6,257 nucleotides of DNA from WLMZ01 sp037139095 (GTDB lineage: Bacteria; Actinomycetota; Acidimicrobiia; Acidimicrobiales; Ilumatobacteraceae): positions 1 through 6,257 of the forward strand of contig JBAXHD010000082.1 in the NCBI GenBank assembly GCA_037139095.1, read 5' to 3'. Made by a program: the position numbers and the translations under genes. The notes beneath the pieces are model-generated. The model saw only the letters and a program-made list of their open reading frames with translations. It made no database searches and was not told the DNA's origin. Positions 1 through 6,257 of this stretch are shown piece by piece (position 1 is the first letter of the stretch; every line of letters starts with the position of its first letter).

Positions 1-2
1 CG

Positions 3-1295
3 ATCCCTTGGTTCGGATGGCTGTTCAGAAGTCCGGTGCGGCGTACCATCGCACGACGCGGACCCATCAGCACGCACGGCGCCCAGCCCTGGTGGGCGCC
101 ACCCGACCGACTCGATCCTCGACAGGCGCTCCTGCTCGGTCTCCTGGCCGCAGCCTCAATGAGCGCAGCGTTTGCCAACACGCTGTTCACGCAGACTGCA
201 AACTTTGCTGCCAAAGATTTCGGCATCGGCAAATTCGGACAGGGCGTCGGCGGCGTGGTGGTTCGCATTGGCATTGTGTTCGCGCTGCCAATCGCATTCA
301 TGGCCGACCGCGCCGGACGACGACGAATGATTGTGCTCGCGGCTTGGCTCGCTCCCTTGTTCTCGGCGCTTGGGGCGCTGTCTCCAAACTTTGGCGTGCT
401 GGTGGCCACGCAATCCATCGGCCGACCAATGGGACTTGCGCTCGACTTGCTGATCGCCGTAGCCGCCGCCGAAGAGATGCCGCGCAACAGTCGCGCATAC
501 TCAGTCAGTCTGCTCGCCATGGCCAGCGGCCTCGGCGCTGGCATTGCGGTGATGGGACTGCCGCTTGCCGACCTTGGCGACGCTGGTTGGCGACTCATCT
601 ACCTCATCGCACTCATCTGGTTCGCTGTGGCGTTCGACCTACGACGACGGCTTCCAGAGACGCGTCGTTTCGAACGACCGCACGTCGTTGCGCCGCGGCT
701 CAACCGCGTGCGATTCGCGCAGATCGCGATGGTTTCGTTATGCAGCAACATGTTCGTAGCCCCGGCCTCGTTCTTTCAGAACCGCTACCTCGACGACGTA
801 CGCGGCTTTTCGGGCGGGGCAATCAGCCTGTTCACGTTGGCCACCGCCACGCCCGCCTCGATCGGTTTCATTCTTGGTGGCCGCATCGCCGACATCAGCG
901 GACGCCGCCGCGTGCTCGTGATCGCTGCCCCAATCGGCACTGCGTTGTTGATCTGGTCGTTCAGCGTGGCCGGTGCTGGACTCTGGCTCGGCGCCTTTGG
1001 GGCTGGCCTCTTGGGCGGCATTGCGTATCCGGCGTTCGCTGTCTACCGAACTGAACTGTTCCCAACCGGCAACCGCGGTCGCGCCGCCGGTCTCATCACC
1101 GCAGCAGCCTTGCTCGGCGGTTCGATTGGCATCTTGCTCACCGGCCAACTGCTCGACCGCGGCTGGTCGTATGGATCAACCATCGGCCTCATGGCCGTGG
1201 GCCAGTTGCTCGCCGTGGTGATCGTTATCGTTCGCTATCCCGAAACCGCCCATCGCGATCTCGACGAACTCAATCCCGAACCAGCCACGGCCTGA
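3..1295 (+). CDS. MFS transporter, sugar-porter-like, 5'-partial
   Basis: This is a 12-helix inner-membrane secondary transporter of the major facilitator superfamily; its substrate cannot be told from sequence. Numbering residues from the GTG at 36, motif A appears as DRAGRRR (91-97) after TM2-3 and again in the second half as GGRIADISGRRR (281-292), showing the usual two six-helix halves. Sugar-porter-type marks are LPETRR (206-211) at the end of helix 6, ELFPTGNRGRAAG (340-352) and the C-terminal PETAHRDLDELNPE (402-415). Long hydrophobic stretches lie around 30-50, 70-90, 99-117, 121-145, 155-178, 185-200, 228-247, 261-283, 293-311, 313-335, 349-372 and 379-399. The frame stays open to the window edge (11 codons before the GTG, reading PWFGWLFRSP), and related proteins have a basic cytosolic N-terminal tail. 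The true start is therefore probably upstream and GTG 36 is only a fallback. The gene converges on the hydrolase gene with a 27-bp gap. MFS membership is secure; the subfamily is not. Confidence 0.9.
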   Translation: MPWFGWLFRSPVRRTIARRGPISTHGAQPWWAPPDRLDPRQALLLGLLAAASMSAAFANTLFTQTANFAAKDFGIGKFGQGVGGVVVRIGIVFALPIAFMADRAGRRRMIVLAAWLAPLFSALGALSPNFGVLVATQSIGRPMGLALDLLIAVAAAEEMPRNSRAYSVSLLAMASGLGAGIAVMGLPLADLGDAGWRLIYLIALIWFAVAFDLRRRLPETRRFERPHVVAPRLNRVRFAQIAMVSLCSNMFVAPASFFQNRYLDDVRGFSGGAISLFTLATATPASIGFILGGRIADISGRRRVLVIAAPIGTALLIWSFSVAGAGLWLGAFGAGLLGGIAYPAFAVYRTELFPTGNRGRAAGLITAAALLGGSIGILLTGQLLDRGWSYGSTIGLMAVGQLLAVVIVIVRYPETAHRDLDELNPEPATA

Positions 1296-1322
1296 GCAAC
1301 CCGCGCTGCACCACAATCGCGG

Positions 1323-1916
1323 TTAGCGAAGTGCGACGAGCCAATCGTTGACCACTTCGGCAATCTCGGCATCGCAACCCTTGAGGTCGTGGCCCTTGCG
1401 CTGCATCCACACATGAGTGACATCGCCCGGAATCGTTGAGGTGAACTGTTGCAGTTCGTCGGGGCTACCGAAGGGGTCGTTGGTGCCGTGGACAAACAGG
1501 CATGGCACCGTGAGTCGCGGCAGATGCTCAACGCGCAACTTGTCGGGCTTGCCCGGCGGATGAAGCGGATACGAGATAAGCACCAGCGCCGCAGCGGGCA
1601 AGGGCACCTCGATCTCATCGCCTCCGGCCACTGCCATCGAACACATGCGGCCACCCATCGAACGCCCGCCCATCGCAATGAGTCGGGTGGAGCATCGGCG
1701 CTCGGCAGCAAAGGCTGCGGCCTCGCGACGCACCGCATCGAGCAACACCGGAGCACGATCGGGTGGGCGGCGGCCAGCGAGCCGGTACGGAAAGTCGGCC
1801 CGACGCACCGGCAACGGAGCGACGGCATCGTCGATCGCAATCAACGACGAATGGTTGCTGTCGCTGCCCGCTCCTGGAAACAACATGAGTCCTTTGAGCG
1901 ACCGAGACGACTTCAT
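1323..1916 (-). CDS. Alpha/beta hydrolase, KANL3/TEX30-like small serine hydrolase
   Basis: This 197-aa cytosolic alpha/beta-hydrolase has a full apparent catalytic triad. The nucleophile elbow is GGRSMGG (83-89, Ser86), the acid is Asp147 in HGTNDPFG (143-150), and the base is His176 in KGHDL (174-178). The N-terminal LFPGAGSD (12-19) supplies the oxyanion loop, and DFPYRLAGRRPPDRAP (41-56) is typical of the KANL3/TEX30-like group, related to dienelactone-hydrolase-type proteins. The natural substrate of bacterial members is generally unknown, so the reaction is left as hydrolysis of an ester or similar bond. There is no signal peptide or membrane segment. It is the last gene of a four-gene minus-strand run, and its ATG overlaps the TGA of the J-domain gene (ATGA), implying translational coupling. 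A start at Met11 is possible but would cut into the first beta strand. The family call is firm; the substrate is unknown. Confidence 0.88.
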   Translation of the reverse strand: MKSSRSLKGLMLFPGAGSDSNHSSLIAIDDAVAPLPVRRADFPYRLAGRRPPDRAPVLLDAVRREAAAFAAERRCSTRLIAMGGRSMGGRMCSMAVAGGDEIEVPLPAAALVLISYPLHPPGKPDKLRVEHLPRLTVPCLFVHGTNDPFGSPDELQQFTSTIPGDVTHVWMQRKGHDLKGCDAEIAEVVNDWLVALR

Positions 1917-2614
1917 TCGAGCAGGACCTTTCGCGCCTCGCCAAGATCGATGATGGCCTTGCCTGCTTGCGCTTCGTCGCCACCGTGATCGGGGTGCACC
2001 ATGCGTAACTGTTCGCGGTAACGCAGCATGACTTCCTTCTTTGTCACCTTGGTGGTGCCCAATGGAAAGCCGAACAGCTCAAGCGCCCATGCGCGCGGAT
2101 CGGCCATTGCTGCCAGCGACGTTGAATTCGAGCCAGCGAGGTACGAAACAAACGACGCACCCAATGGCCCGCGCCAGCCCATCGCTTTCACGATCACGGG
2201 TATCAGCACCTGACGCGCAGAGGCCTCGAGACGCTCGAGTGAGTACAGCGCGCCGAGCACCTGCGCCAGCGGACTGCCCGTGGTGTCGAAGTTGAAATGC
2301 ACCGACTCGCCATCGCCAAACATCTGATGCGTGCTTCGTGCCAAGCCATGACGATCGACCTGAAACCGGTGACGTAACCGAGGCTGCACCACACGATCGC
2401 CTTGCTGCACTTGGCTCAACAAACGATGCAGATCGGCAACGAGATCGGTATCGACACCAGCGAGATGACGAGCAACCACGGCGCCAAGCAGCAGGCCGCC
2501 AAACCCGGGCGCAGGCTCTACAGGCAGCACAAGATTGCCAAGCGCAATACGACGAGTAGGAGTGTCTGAGCGCGAGTGCCACACTTCGAGCTCGGCCAGC
2601 AACATGGCCGTCAC
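1913..2614 (-). CDS. J-domain (DnaJ-like) protein, C-terminal J-domain
   Basis: This is a 233-aa protein if started at GTG 2614, or 230 aa from ATG 2605. The last ~55 residues form a J-domain: helix I around 177-183 (LELFGFP), helix II around 193-206 (EVMLRYREQLRMVH), the diagnostic HPD tripeptide at 207-209 followed by HGGD, and helix III around 218-232. The chain stops right after helix III, so helix IV is absent, as in many short J-domains. J-domains stimulate the ATPase of Hsp70/DnaK, so a cytosolic co-chaperone role is inferred. The first ~175 residues carry no zinc finger or Gly/Phe linker, so it is not a canonical DnaJ. That part looks like a globular alpha/beta region (for example RIALGNLVLPVE, 22-33) whose function I do not recognise. 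It lies 21-30 bp after the acidic-protein gene and overlaps the hydrolase start by 4 bp. Neither candidate start has a clear Shine-Dalgarno; ATG 2605 has a TAGCGT box 7 nt upstream. Confidence 0.85.
   Translation of the reverse strand: MTAMLLAELEVWHSRSDTPTRRIALGNLVLPVEPAPGFGGLLLGAVVARHLAGVDTDLVADLHRLLSQVQQGDRVVQPRLRHRFQVDRHGLARSTHQMFGDGESVHFNFDTTGSPLAQVLGALYSLERLEASARQVLIPVIVKAMGWRGPLGASFVSYLAGSNSTSLAAMADPRAWALELFGFPLGTTKVTKKEVMLRYREQLRMVHPDHGGDEAQAGKAIIDLGEARKVLLE
1917..1931 (-). promoter_or_regulatory. Coupled start of the hydrolase gene (ATGA overlap, weak SD)
   Basis: On the minus strand, AAAGG (1931-1927) lies 10 nt before the ATG at 1916-1914, inside the end of the J-domain gene. The ATG shares bases with the upstream stop (ATGA, 1916-1913). 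No TAnnnT box lies 6-7 nt before this start, unlike the other starts in the window. Translation by re-initiation after the J-domain gene is the simplest reading. Confidence 0.5.
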
Positions 2615-2618
2615 GCTA
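2613..2618 (-). promoter_or_regulatory. Possible -10 box (TAGCGT) before the J-domain gene
   Basis: On the minus strand TAGCGT (2618-2613) fits the actinobacterial TAnnnT -10 consensus and ends 7 nt before ATG 2605. Transcription would then begin at or next to the ATG, giving a leaderless message and favouring ATG 2605 over GTG 2614, which overlaps the box. There is no purine-rich Shine-Dalgarno in front of either start. I see no good -35, and the box sits between two closely packed genes, so read-through from upstream remains an adequate alternative. Confidence 0.25.
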
Positions 2619-2635
2619 GTGGCGAGCGCGGAAAG

Positions 2636-3394
2636 CTAGATGAGCGGGCGCAACAAATCGTGGAGGTCGTTGGCCACACGAGTGGCACCTTCAAGATCGC
2701 CACCGGCACCGTTGACCAACGCATCGCCGAGTTCTTCGGCCAACTGGCAGCTACGCCGCCATACGCCAAGCTCTACACCTCGCGGAGGCCTACCTGCGTT
2801 GGCAACCTTGAGTGCATCGAGCAGCCGCTCGAGGCCTTGCACATCTCGCGGCTCGCGTCGCAGGCGTTCGCCGGCGAGGAAGAAACTGTTGAGCGTGTCG
2901 AAGGGAAGTTCGTCGCCATACTCGTCGTCGTCGTTGATCGGGATGAGGTCGCCACTCTCCACCTCGTCGAGGATGTCGTCGACATCGGCCTCGTCATTAG
3001 TGGCAACAAGCAATACGTCGCCCTCCCACCGAAACGCAATGTTGGCACCAACGAGCGAATCTGAAACCAGTGTGCGTTCGTAGTCTTCCCAGTCGCCAAG
3101 ATCGAACTCGGTGAGCTTGGCATCGGCCGCGAGTTCGGCGGGCGCGTACGTAACCATCTCGGAACTATCGGAGTCGCTCGGGGCTATGCCTAAACGAAGC
3201 TCGAGGCGAGCCAGCAGCGCATCGGTGATCGACTCGAACTCTTCAGGAACCGCAAGCTCGGTATCGATCCAGCCATGTGGGATTTCGGCATCTGCCATCT
3301 CGGCAGAAAGCTCGGCTTGCTGTTCGAAGTTCCATGCGCTGAGGTCGTACAACACTCGCACTGCGTCGGGATCGTTCAAGTTCCAATCGGTCAC
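2636..3394 (-). CDS. Acidic protein with internal 52-residue duplication, function unknown
   Basis: I do not recognise a named family for this 252-aa protein. It is strongly acidic, with about 59 Asp/Glu against 18 Lys/Arg, and has no signal peptide or membrane segment, so it should be a soluble cytosolic protein. Residues 14-65 and 95-146 align without gaps over 52 positions with 13 identities. Shared marks are DLxxW, an A-x-I pair, a central Trp, LxV and a closing acidic/Leu helix ending in Glu, suggesting two copies of a small alpha/beta domain. The second copy (FRWEGDVLLVA, 121-131) faintly resembles DUF2007-type putative signal-transducing domains; this is a guess. A very acidic linker (133-157) leads to a helical C-terminal part (about 164-250). 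The GTG start at 3394 is 9 bp after the peptidase stop, and AGGG lies 7 nt before it, partly within that stop codon. Gene reality is strong from packing and composition. Confidence 0.8.
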   Translation of the reverse strand: MTDWNLNDPDAVRVLYDLSAWNFEQQAELSAEMADAEIPHGWIDTELAVPEEFESITDALLARLELRLGIAPSDSDSSEMVTYAPAELAADAKLTEFDLGDWEDYERTLVSDSLVGANIAFRWEGDVLLVATNDEADVDDILDEVESGDLIPINDDDEYGDELPFDTLNSFFLAGERLRREPRDVQGLERLLDALKVANAGRPPRGVELGVWRRSCQLAEELGDALVNGAGGDLEGATRVANDLHDLLRPLI

Positions 3395-3406
3395 GGCGCG
3401 ACCCTA
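3395..3406 (-). promoter_or_regulatory. Shine-Dalgarno or -10 box overlapping the peptidase stop codon
   Basis: On the minus strand TAGGGT (3406-3401) contains the TAG stop of the peptidase gene. It can be read two ways. AGGG (3405-3402) is a Shine-Dalgarno 7 nt before GTG 3394, fitting a coupled operon. Alternatively the whole hexamer matches TAnnnT and ends 6 nt before the GTG, fitting an internal leaderless promoter. The first reading is simpler given the 9-bp gap. Confidence 0.45.
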
Positions 3407-5182
3407 CCGGACGTACTCGGCGATGAAGTCGCCGATGCGTTCATATTCGTCGAGTTGGTTGTCGCGCTGTCGAAAGCCGTGACCCTCGCCGACATAGATC
3501 TGCAACTGAACGGTGCCACCAGCAAGAACGATTCGCTCGGCCAACGCAAGGCTCTGTTGCACTGGCACTACTGCGTCGGCATCGCCATGGAACATCAACA
3601 GCGGCGTGTGAATCTGCTCAGCGAAGTTGATCGGCGAACGATCATGAAACGGGCCGGGCATGTCGTGATCGCTCGGCGTTGGACCAATCAACGAGTGCGT
3701 GTAGTGCAACTCGAAGCGGTGGCTTCGCTCGGCAAGATCGAAGAGATCGGTGACCGGATACGAGACGACCGCTGCCTTCATCAACGACGGCTCGGCTGCA
3801 AGCACACCGAGCACGGTGAACCCACCCGCAGAACCGCCAAGGAGCACCGTGTGTTGCGGCGCACCCCAACCCTGATGATGCGCCGAAGTGATGACGTCGC
3901 GAATGTCGCTCACGTCGATGTCGCCCCAGCGGCCATTGATCGCCTCTTGATACGCGCGTCCGTGGCCCGTGGATCCCCGATGATCGGGCACGAGCACGTT
4001 CCATCCGAGCGATCGCCAATAGGAGAGGCGCGGCATAAACGTGACCTGCCACTGATCGGTGGGGCCACCATGCAGCCAGCACAACATACGATCGGTGGGC
4101 TTGTCGGCGCGATAGAGCCGCGCATGGATCGTGGCGCCGTCGTTCGCCACCACCTGATGCAGCTCGGGCTCGACCAACGACACGTTGTGCCAATCGACGC
4201 TCGGAGCGATGGCGATGGGGCGACGCTCCCACGTGACGGTGTCGTACACAACGATCTGCGTTGGGGTGCATGCTCCGGTGCGCACTGCCGCCAACACATC
4301 GCCCTGCCAACTGAGTTGGCCGTGCACCGCCCGCGCCACCTGTTGCACGGCGCCGGTTTCGACGTTCGCCACACACAGTCGGCCAAAGCCGTGTTCGTTA
4401 CGCGTGAACGCCACTGCGGTGGCGTCGGGCGACACCGCAAAGCTCCGTTGCCCAAGACCCCACGTGGGACCCGCATGCTCGAATGGTTCGTCGACCAGCA
4501 CGCGATCGCCGAGCCACAAGTTGTTCCAGCCGGTGTCGTCGCGAATGCAGATCAACTCCGAGTCGGGCAGGTGACGCGGCTGCTGCAACGCACCCTTTGC
4601 GCTCACGATCTCGATGCGCCCATCGGCGAGGGTTGCAACCACGCAAACGGCGTTCTGCCATGGCATGTTCGGCGCGCTCCATGCCTGCCAACACACCGTC
4701 GCCGAATCGGGTGAGAGCGATGGATCGAAGCAGAAGTCGTGTGCCCCGCTGTCTACTCGCCTGGGTCTGCCACCGCTGAGGCTGGTGATCCACACCTCTG
4801 CCTGATCGACCACGTAGACAACCGCAGTTCCATCGAGCGCCACCATCGGAGCCTGCGCAGCACGATCGGGGCCGTGCTCGGTAAGCCTGCGCCCAACCCC
4901 ACCGCTGATCGGTTGCAACCACAAATCGCCATCGACCCCTGCGAACACCACGGCTTGCGAATCGGGGGTCCACGCCCAGCATCCACCGCCGAGGCCGCGC
5001 CCCGCGCGTGGTGCCACGCTGGTCGCTAACGCACGCGGCTCGTCGTCATCGAGGTTCGACAGCATCAACGCGCTTGATCCGCCTGCCGTTTCGACGAAGG
5101 CCAACGCTGTCGCATCAGGCGACAGCCGCGGCTCGGTCAGATCGCGCCCACCTATGCACAGTTCGGGCGAGATCGATGTCAC
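3404..5182 (-). CDS. S9 family peptidase (prolyl oligopeptidase / acylaminoacyl-peptidase type)
   Basis: This 592-aa serine peptidase probably trims short peptides in the cytosol; no signal peptide is visible. The first ~340 residues are a beta-propeller, seen in repeated blade motifs such as LSPDATALAF (20-29), WTPDSQAVVF (71-80), LSPDSATVCW (156-165) and VSPDATAVAF (250-259). The C-terminal alpha/beta-hydrolase domain (about 345-592) has HGGP (371-374), PDHRGSTGHGRAY (399-411), the nucleophile in GGSAGGF (449-455, Ser451), Asp536 in HGDADAVVP and His568 in GEGHGF, so the triad is intact. Length is normal for the family. GTG 5182 is the first usable start after an in-frame stop at 5230-5228, and the N-terminus reads into the expected TEPRLSPD segment. 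It leads the four-gene minus-strand run and diverges from glpX. Exact specificity (prolyl bond, acyl-aminoacyl or dipeptidyl) cannot be decided from sequence. Confidence 0.93.
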   Translation of the reverse strand: MTSISPELCIGGRDLTEPRLSPDATALAFVETAGGSSALMLSNLDDDEPRALATSVAPRAGRGLGGGCWAWTPDSQAVVFAGVDGDLWLQPISGGVGRRLTEHGPDRAAQAPMVALDGTAVVYVVDQAEVWITSLSGGRPRRVDSGAHDFCFDPSLSPDSATVCWQAWSAPNMPWQNAVCVVATLADGRIEIVSAKGALQQPRHLPDSELICIRDDTGWNNLWLGDRVLVDEPFEHAGPTWGLGQRSFAVSPDATAVAFTRNEHGFGRLCVANVETGAVQQVARAVHGQLSWQGDVLAAVRTGACTPTQIVVYDTVTWERRPIAIAPSVDWHNVSLVEPELHQVVANDGATIHARLYRADKPTDRMLCWLHGGPTDQWQVTFMPRLSYWRSLGWNVLVPDHRGSTGHGRAYQEAINGRWGDIDVSDIRDVITSAHHQGWGAPQHTVLLGGSAGGFTVLGVLAAEPSLMKAAVVSYPVTDLFDLAERSHRFELHYTHSLIGPTPSDHDMPGPFHDRSPINFAEQIHTPLLMFHGDADAVVPVQQSLALAERIVLAGGTVQLQIYVGEGHGFRQRDNQLDEYERIGDFIAEYVR

Positions 5183-5189
5183 GGGTGTG

Positions 5190-5195
5190 AATGTA
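5190..5195 (-). promoter_or_regulatory. Predicted -10 box (TACATT) of the peptidase operon, leaderless
   Basis: On the minus strand TACATT matches the TAnnnT -10 pattern of actinobacterial housekeeping sigma factors and ends exactly 7 nt before GTG 5182. The next bases (CACACCC) contain no Shine-Dalgarno, and no earlier in-frame start exists, so the transcript probably begins at the GTG itself. No convincing -35 is seen. Confidence 0.45.
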
Positions 5196-5251
5196 GTGCT
5201 CGTTGGAATTCGTTCGGCGCTGCCACCTCAAGTGGGCCCGCGCCTGACGGC

Positions 5252-5257
5252 TAGGCT
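5252..5257 (+). promoter_or_regulatory. Predicted -10 box (TAGGCT) of glpX, leaderless
   Basis: TAGGCT matches TAnnnT and ends exactly 7 nt before the glpX ATG at 5265. The seven intervening bases are pyrimidine only (CTCCCCC), so there is no ribosome-binding site there. Transcription starting at or beside the A of the ATG is the natural inference. A -35 element is not evident; CAAGTG at 5229-5234 has suitable spacing but poor match. Confidence 0.45.
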
Positions 5258-5264
5258 CTCCCCC

Positions 5265-6257
5265 ATGACTACCTCCCAGCAGCCAGACCGCAACCTCGCC
5301 CTCGACCTCGTTCGAGTGACCGAAGCAGCGGCGCTGGCGGCTTCTCGTTGGGTTGGTCGCGGCGATAAAAACGGCGCCGACGGCGCAGCGGTAGAAGCTA
5401 TGCGCACCGTGCTTGCCACCGTGTCGATGGACGGCGTCGTCGTCATCGGCGAGGGCGAAAAAGACGAAGCCCCCATGTTGTTCAACGGCGAGCGCATCGG
5501 CGACGGCACTCCGCCGCTCACTGATATTGCAGTCGATCCCATCGACGGCACCACCCTTACGGCGCTGGGCCGCGACAACGCGATCTCGGTGATTGCGGTG
5601 AGCGAGCGCGGCACCATGTTCAACCCTGGGCCATGCGTCTACATGGAAAAGATTGCTGTGGGCCCCACCGCTGTTGGTGCAATCGACATCACAGCTTCGG
5701 CCACCCAAAACCTTCGCTGGGTCGCGAAGGCCAAGGGCGAATCTGTGCGTGACCTCACCGTGATGATCCTCGATCGTCCCCGCCACGCCGAACTCATCGA
5801 CGAAGTTCGCGCCAGCGGTGCACGCATCCGACTCATCAGCGATGGCGATATTTTTGGCGCAATCGCCACGTCATGGCCCGACGCTGGCGTCGACGTGCTC
5901 ATTGGCATTGGCGGCACCCCCGAGGGCGTCACTGCCGCTGCGGCACTCAAGTGCATGGGTGGCGAAATCCAGGGTCGCTTGTGGCCACGCAACGCCGAAG
6001 AACGCGCCGCTGCAATTGCTGCTGGCTACGACCTCGACCGTGTGCTCACCACGCACGACTTAGTGCAAGGCGACAACTGCTTCTTCGCAGCCACCGGCAT
6101 CACCGACGGCGAACTGCTTCGAGGCGTCCGCTACGACCGCGGCGGCGCACGCACTCAATCTTTGGTGATGCGCTCGCGATCGGGCACCACTCGTTTGATC
6201 GATGCGCGCCACCGCATCGACAAGCTCAAGACGTTTGCCTCTATCGACTACGAGTGA
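5265..6257 (+). CDS. glpX: Class II fructose-1,6-bisphosphatase GlpX
   Basis: It hydrolyses fructose-1,6-bisphosphate to fructose-6-phosphate and phosphate, the committed step of gluconeogenesis, in the cytosol with divalent metal. The 330-aa chain is of normal family length. It shows GRGDKNGADGAA (31-42, Asp39), GEGEKDEAP (62-70, Glu63), the signature DPIDGTT (91-97, Asp91), SDGD (192-195), GIGGTPEGV (214-222, Glu220), GGEIQGRLW and ATGITDGELLRG. By alignment from memory, Asp39, Glu63, Asp91 and Glu220 correspond to the E. coli GlpX metal and catalytic residues Asp33, Glu57, Asp85 and Glu213, so the enzyme should be active. ATG 5265 is chosen because family proteins begin shortly before RNLALDLVRVTEAAALAA; the open frame upstream to 5154 runs into the divergent peptidase gene and lacks family-like sequence. 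In actinobacteria this class is often the only FBPase. A dual sedoheptulose-bisphosphatase role is possible in the family but unsupported here. The TGA stop is the last codon of the window. Confidence 0.96.
   Translation: MTTSQQPDRNLALDLVRVTEAAALAASRWVGRGDKNGADGAAVEAMRTVLATVSMDGVVVIGEGEKDEAPMLFNGERIGDGTPPLTDIAVDPIDGTTLTALGRDNAISVIAVSERGTMFNPGPCVYMEKIAVGPTAVGAIDITASATQNLRWVAKAKGESVRDLTVMILDRPRHAELIDEVRASGARIRLISDGDIFGAIATSWPDAGVDVLIGIGGTPEGVTAAAALKCMGGEIQGRLWPRNAEERAAAIAAGYDLDRVLTTHDLVQGDNCFFAATGITDGELLRGVRYDRGGARTQSLVMRSRSGTTRLIDARHRIDKLKTFASIDYE

Noticed and set aside
8..1054. 348-codon plus-strand open frame overlapping the transporter
   Set aside because: Its translation is an Arg-rich low-order sequence without motifs, while the overlapping frame gives a clean 12-TM transporter with both motif A copies.
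1301..1322. Inverted repeat CCGCG / CGCGG between the converging transporter and hydrolase genes, considered as a bidirectional terminator
   Set aside because: The perfect stem is only 5 bp with a 12-nt loop and no T-run on either side; such pairings arise easily at this GC.
1235..1840. Minus-strand 201-codon frame overlapping the hydrolase gene
   Set aside because: Cys/Arg/Ser-rich translation with no motif, out of frame with the hydrolase whose triad is intact.
3275..4714. 479-codon plus-strand open frame antisense to the S9 peptidase
   Set aside because: It runs opposite an intact peptidase with clear catalytic motifs, its translation is rich in Arg/His/Val with no recognisable domain, and long antisense frames are expected in high-GC genes.
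5154..5264. Upstream N-terminal extension of GlpX to 5154
   Set aside because: It would overlap the divergent peptidase start, has no GlpX-family sequence, and would remove the promoter region; ATG 5265 gives the normal family length.
1..6257. Search for CRISPR repeats, transposases, tRNA/rRNA, toxin-antitoxin or defence genes
   Set aside because: No direct-repeat array, terminal inverted repeats, tRNA-like fold or relevant protein motif was seen; all sequence is taken up by the five genes described.

Overview
The window is high-GC, fully coding bacterial DNA that looks like Actinobacteriota. The likeliest group is Acidimicrobiia (Ilumatobacter-like), judging from the high GC, the GTG starts, TAnnnT-type -10 boxes placed directly before start codons, and the character of the MFS and GlpX proteins. 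This placement is inferred from the sequence alone and has not been confirmed by a search.

Layout. (1) Positions 3-1295, plus strand: a 12-TM major facilitator transporter of the sugar-porter-like type. Its reading frame runs off the left edge, so its N-terminus is probably missing. (2) Positions 1323-5182, minus strand: four tightly packed genes read from right to left. They are an S9 prolyl-oligopeptidase-type peptidase, a very acidic unrecognised protein with an internal duplication, a protein with a C-terminal J-domain, and a small KANL3/TEX30-like alpha/beta hydrolase. The gaps are 9 bp, then 21-30 bp depending on the start chosen, then a 4-bp ATGA overlap. (3) Positions 5265-6257, plus strand: a complete class II fructose-1,6-bisphosphatase (glpX), divergent from the peptidase across 82 bp. 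No gene-free stretch exceeds 100 bases. I see no RNA genes, mobile elements, CRISPR arrays or attachment sites.

How the genes may work together. GlpX is a core gluconeogenic enzyme and the transporter imports or exports an unidentified solute; neither is obviously linked to the minus-strand cluster. That cluster combines a cytosolic peptidase, a likely DnaK co-chaperone, a serine hydrolase and an acidic protein. It could be a loose protein-quality-control or peptide-turnover operon, but this rests only on gene order.

The most notable signals are two. First, a TAnnnT hexamer lies 6-7 nt before four of the window's start codons, consistent with leaderless transcripts, including both members of the divergent pair. 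Second, the acidic 252-aa protein contains an ungapped 52-residue tandem duplication. I find no convincing new defence, mobile or RNA-based system; the window otherwise looks like ordinary chromosome.
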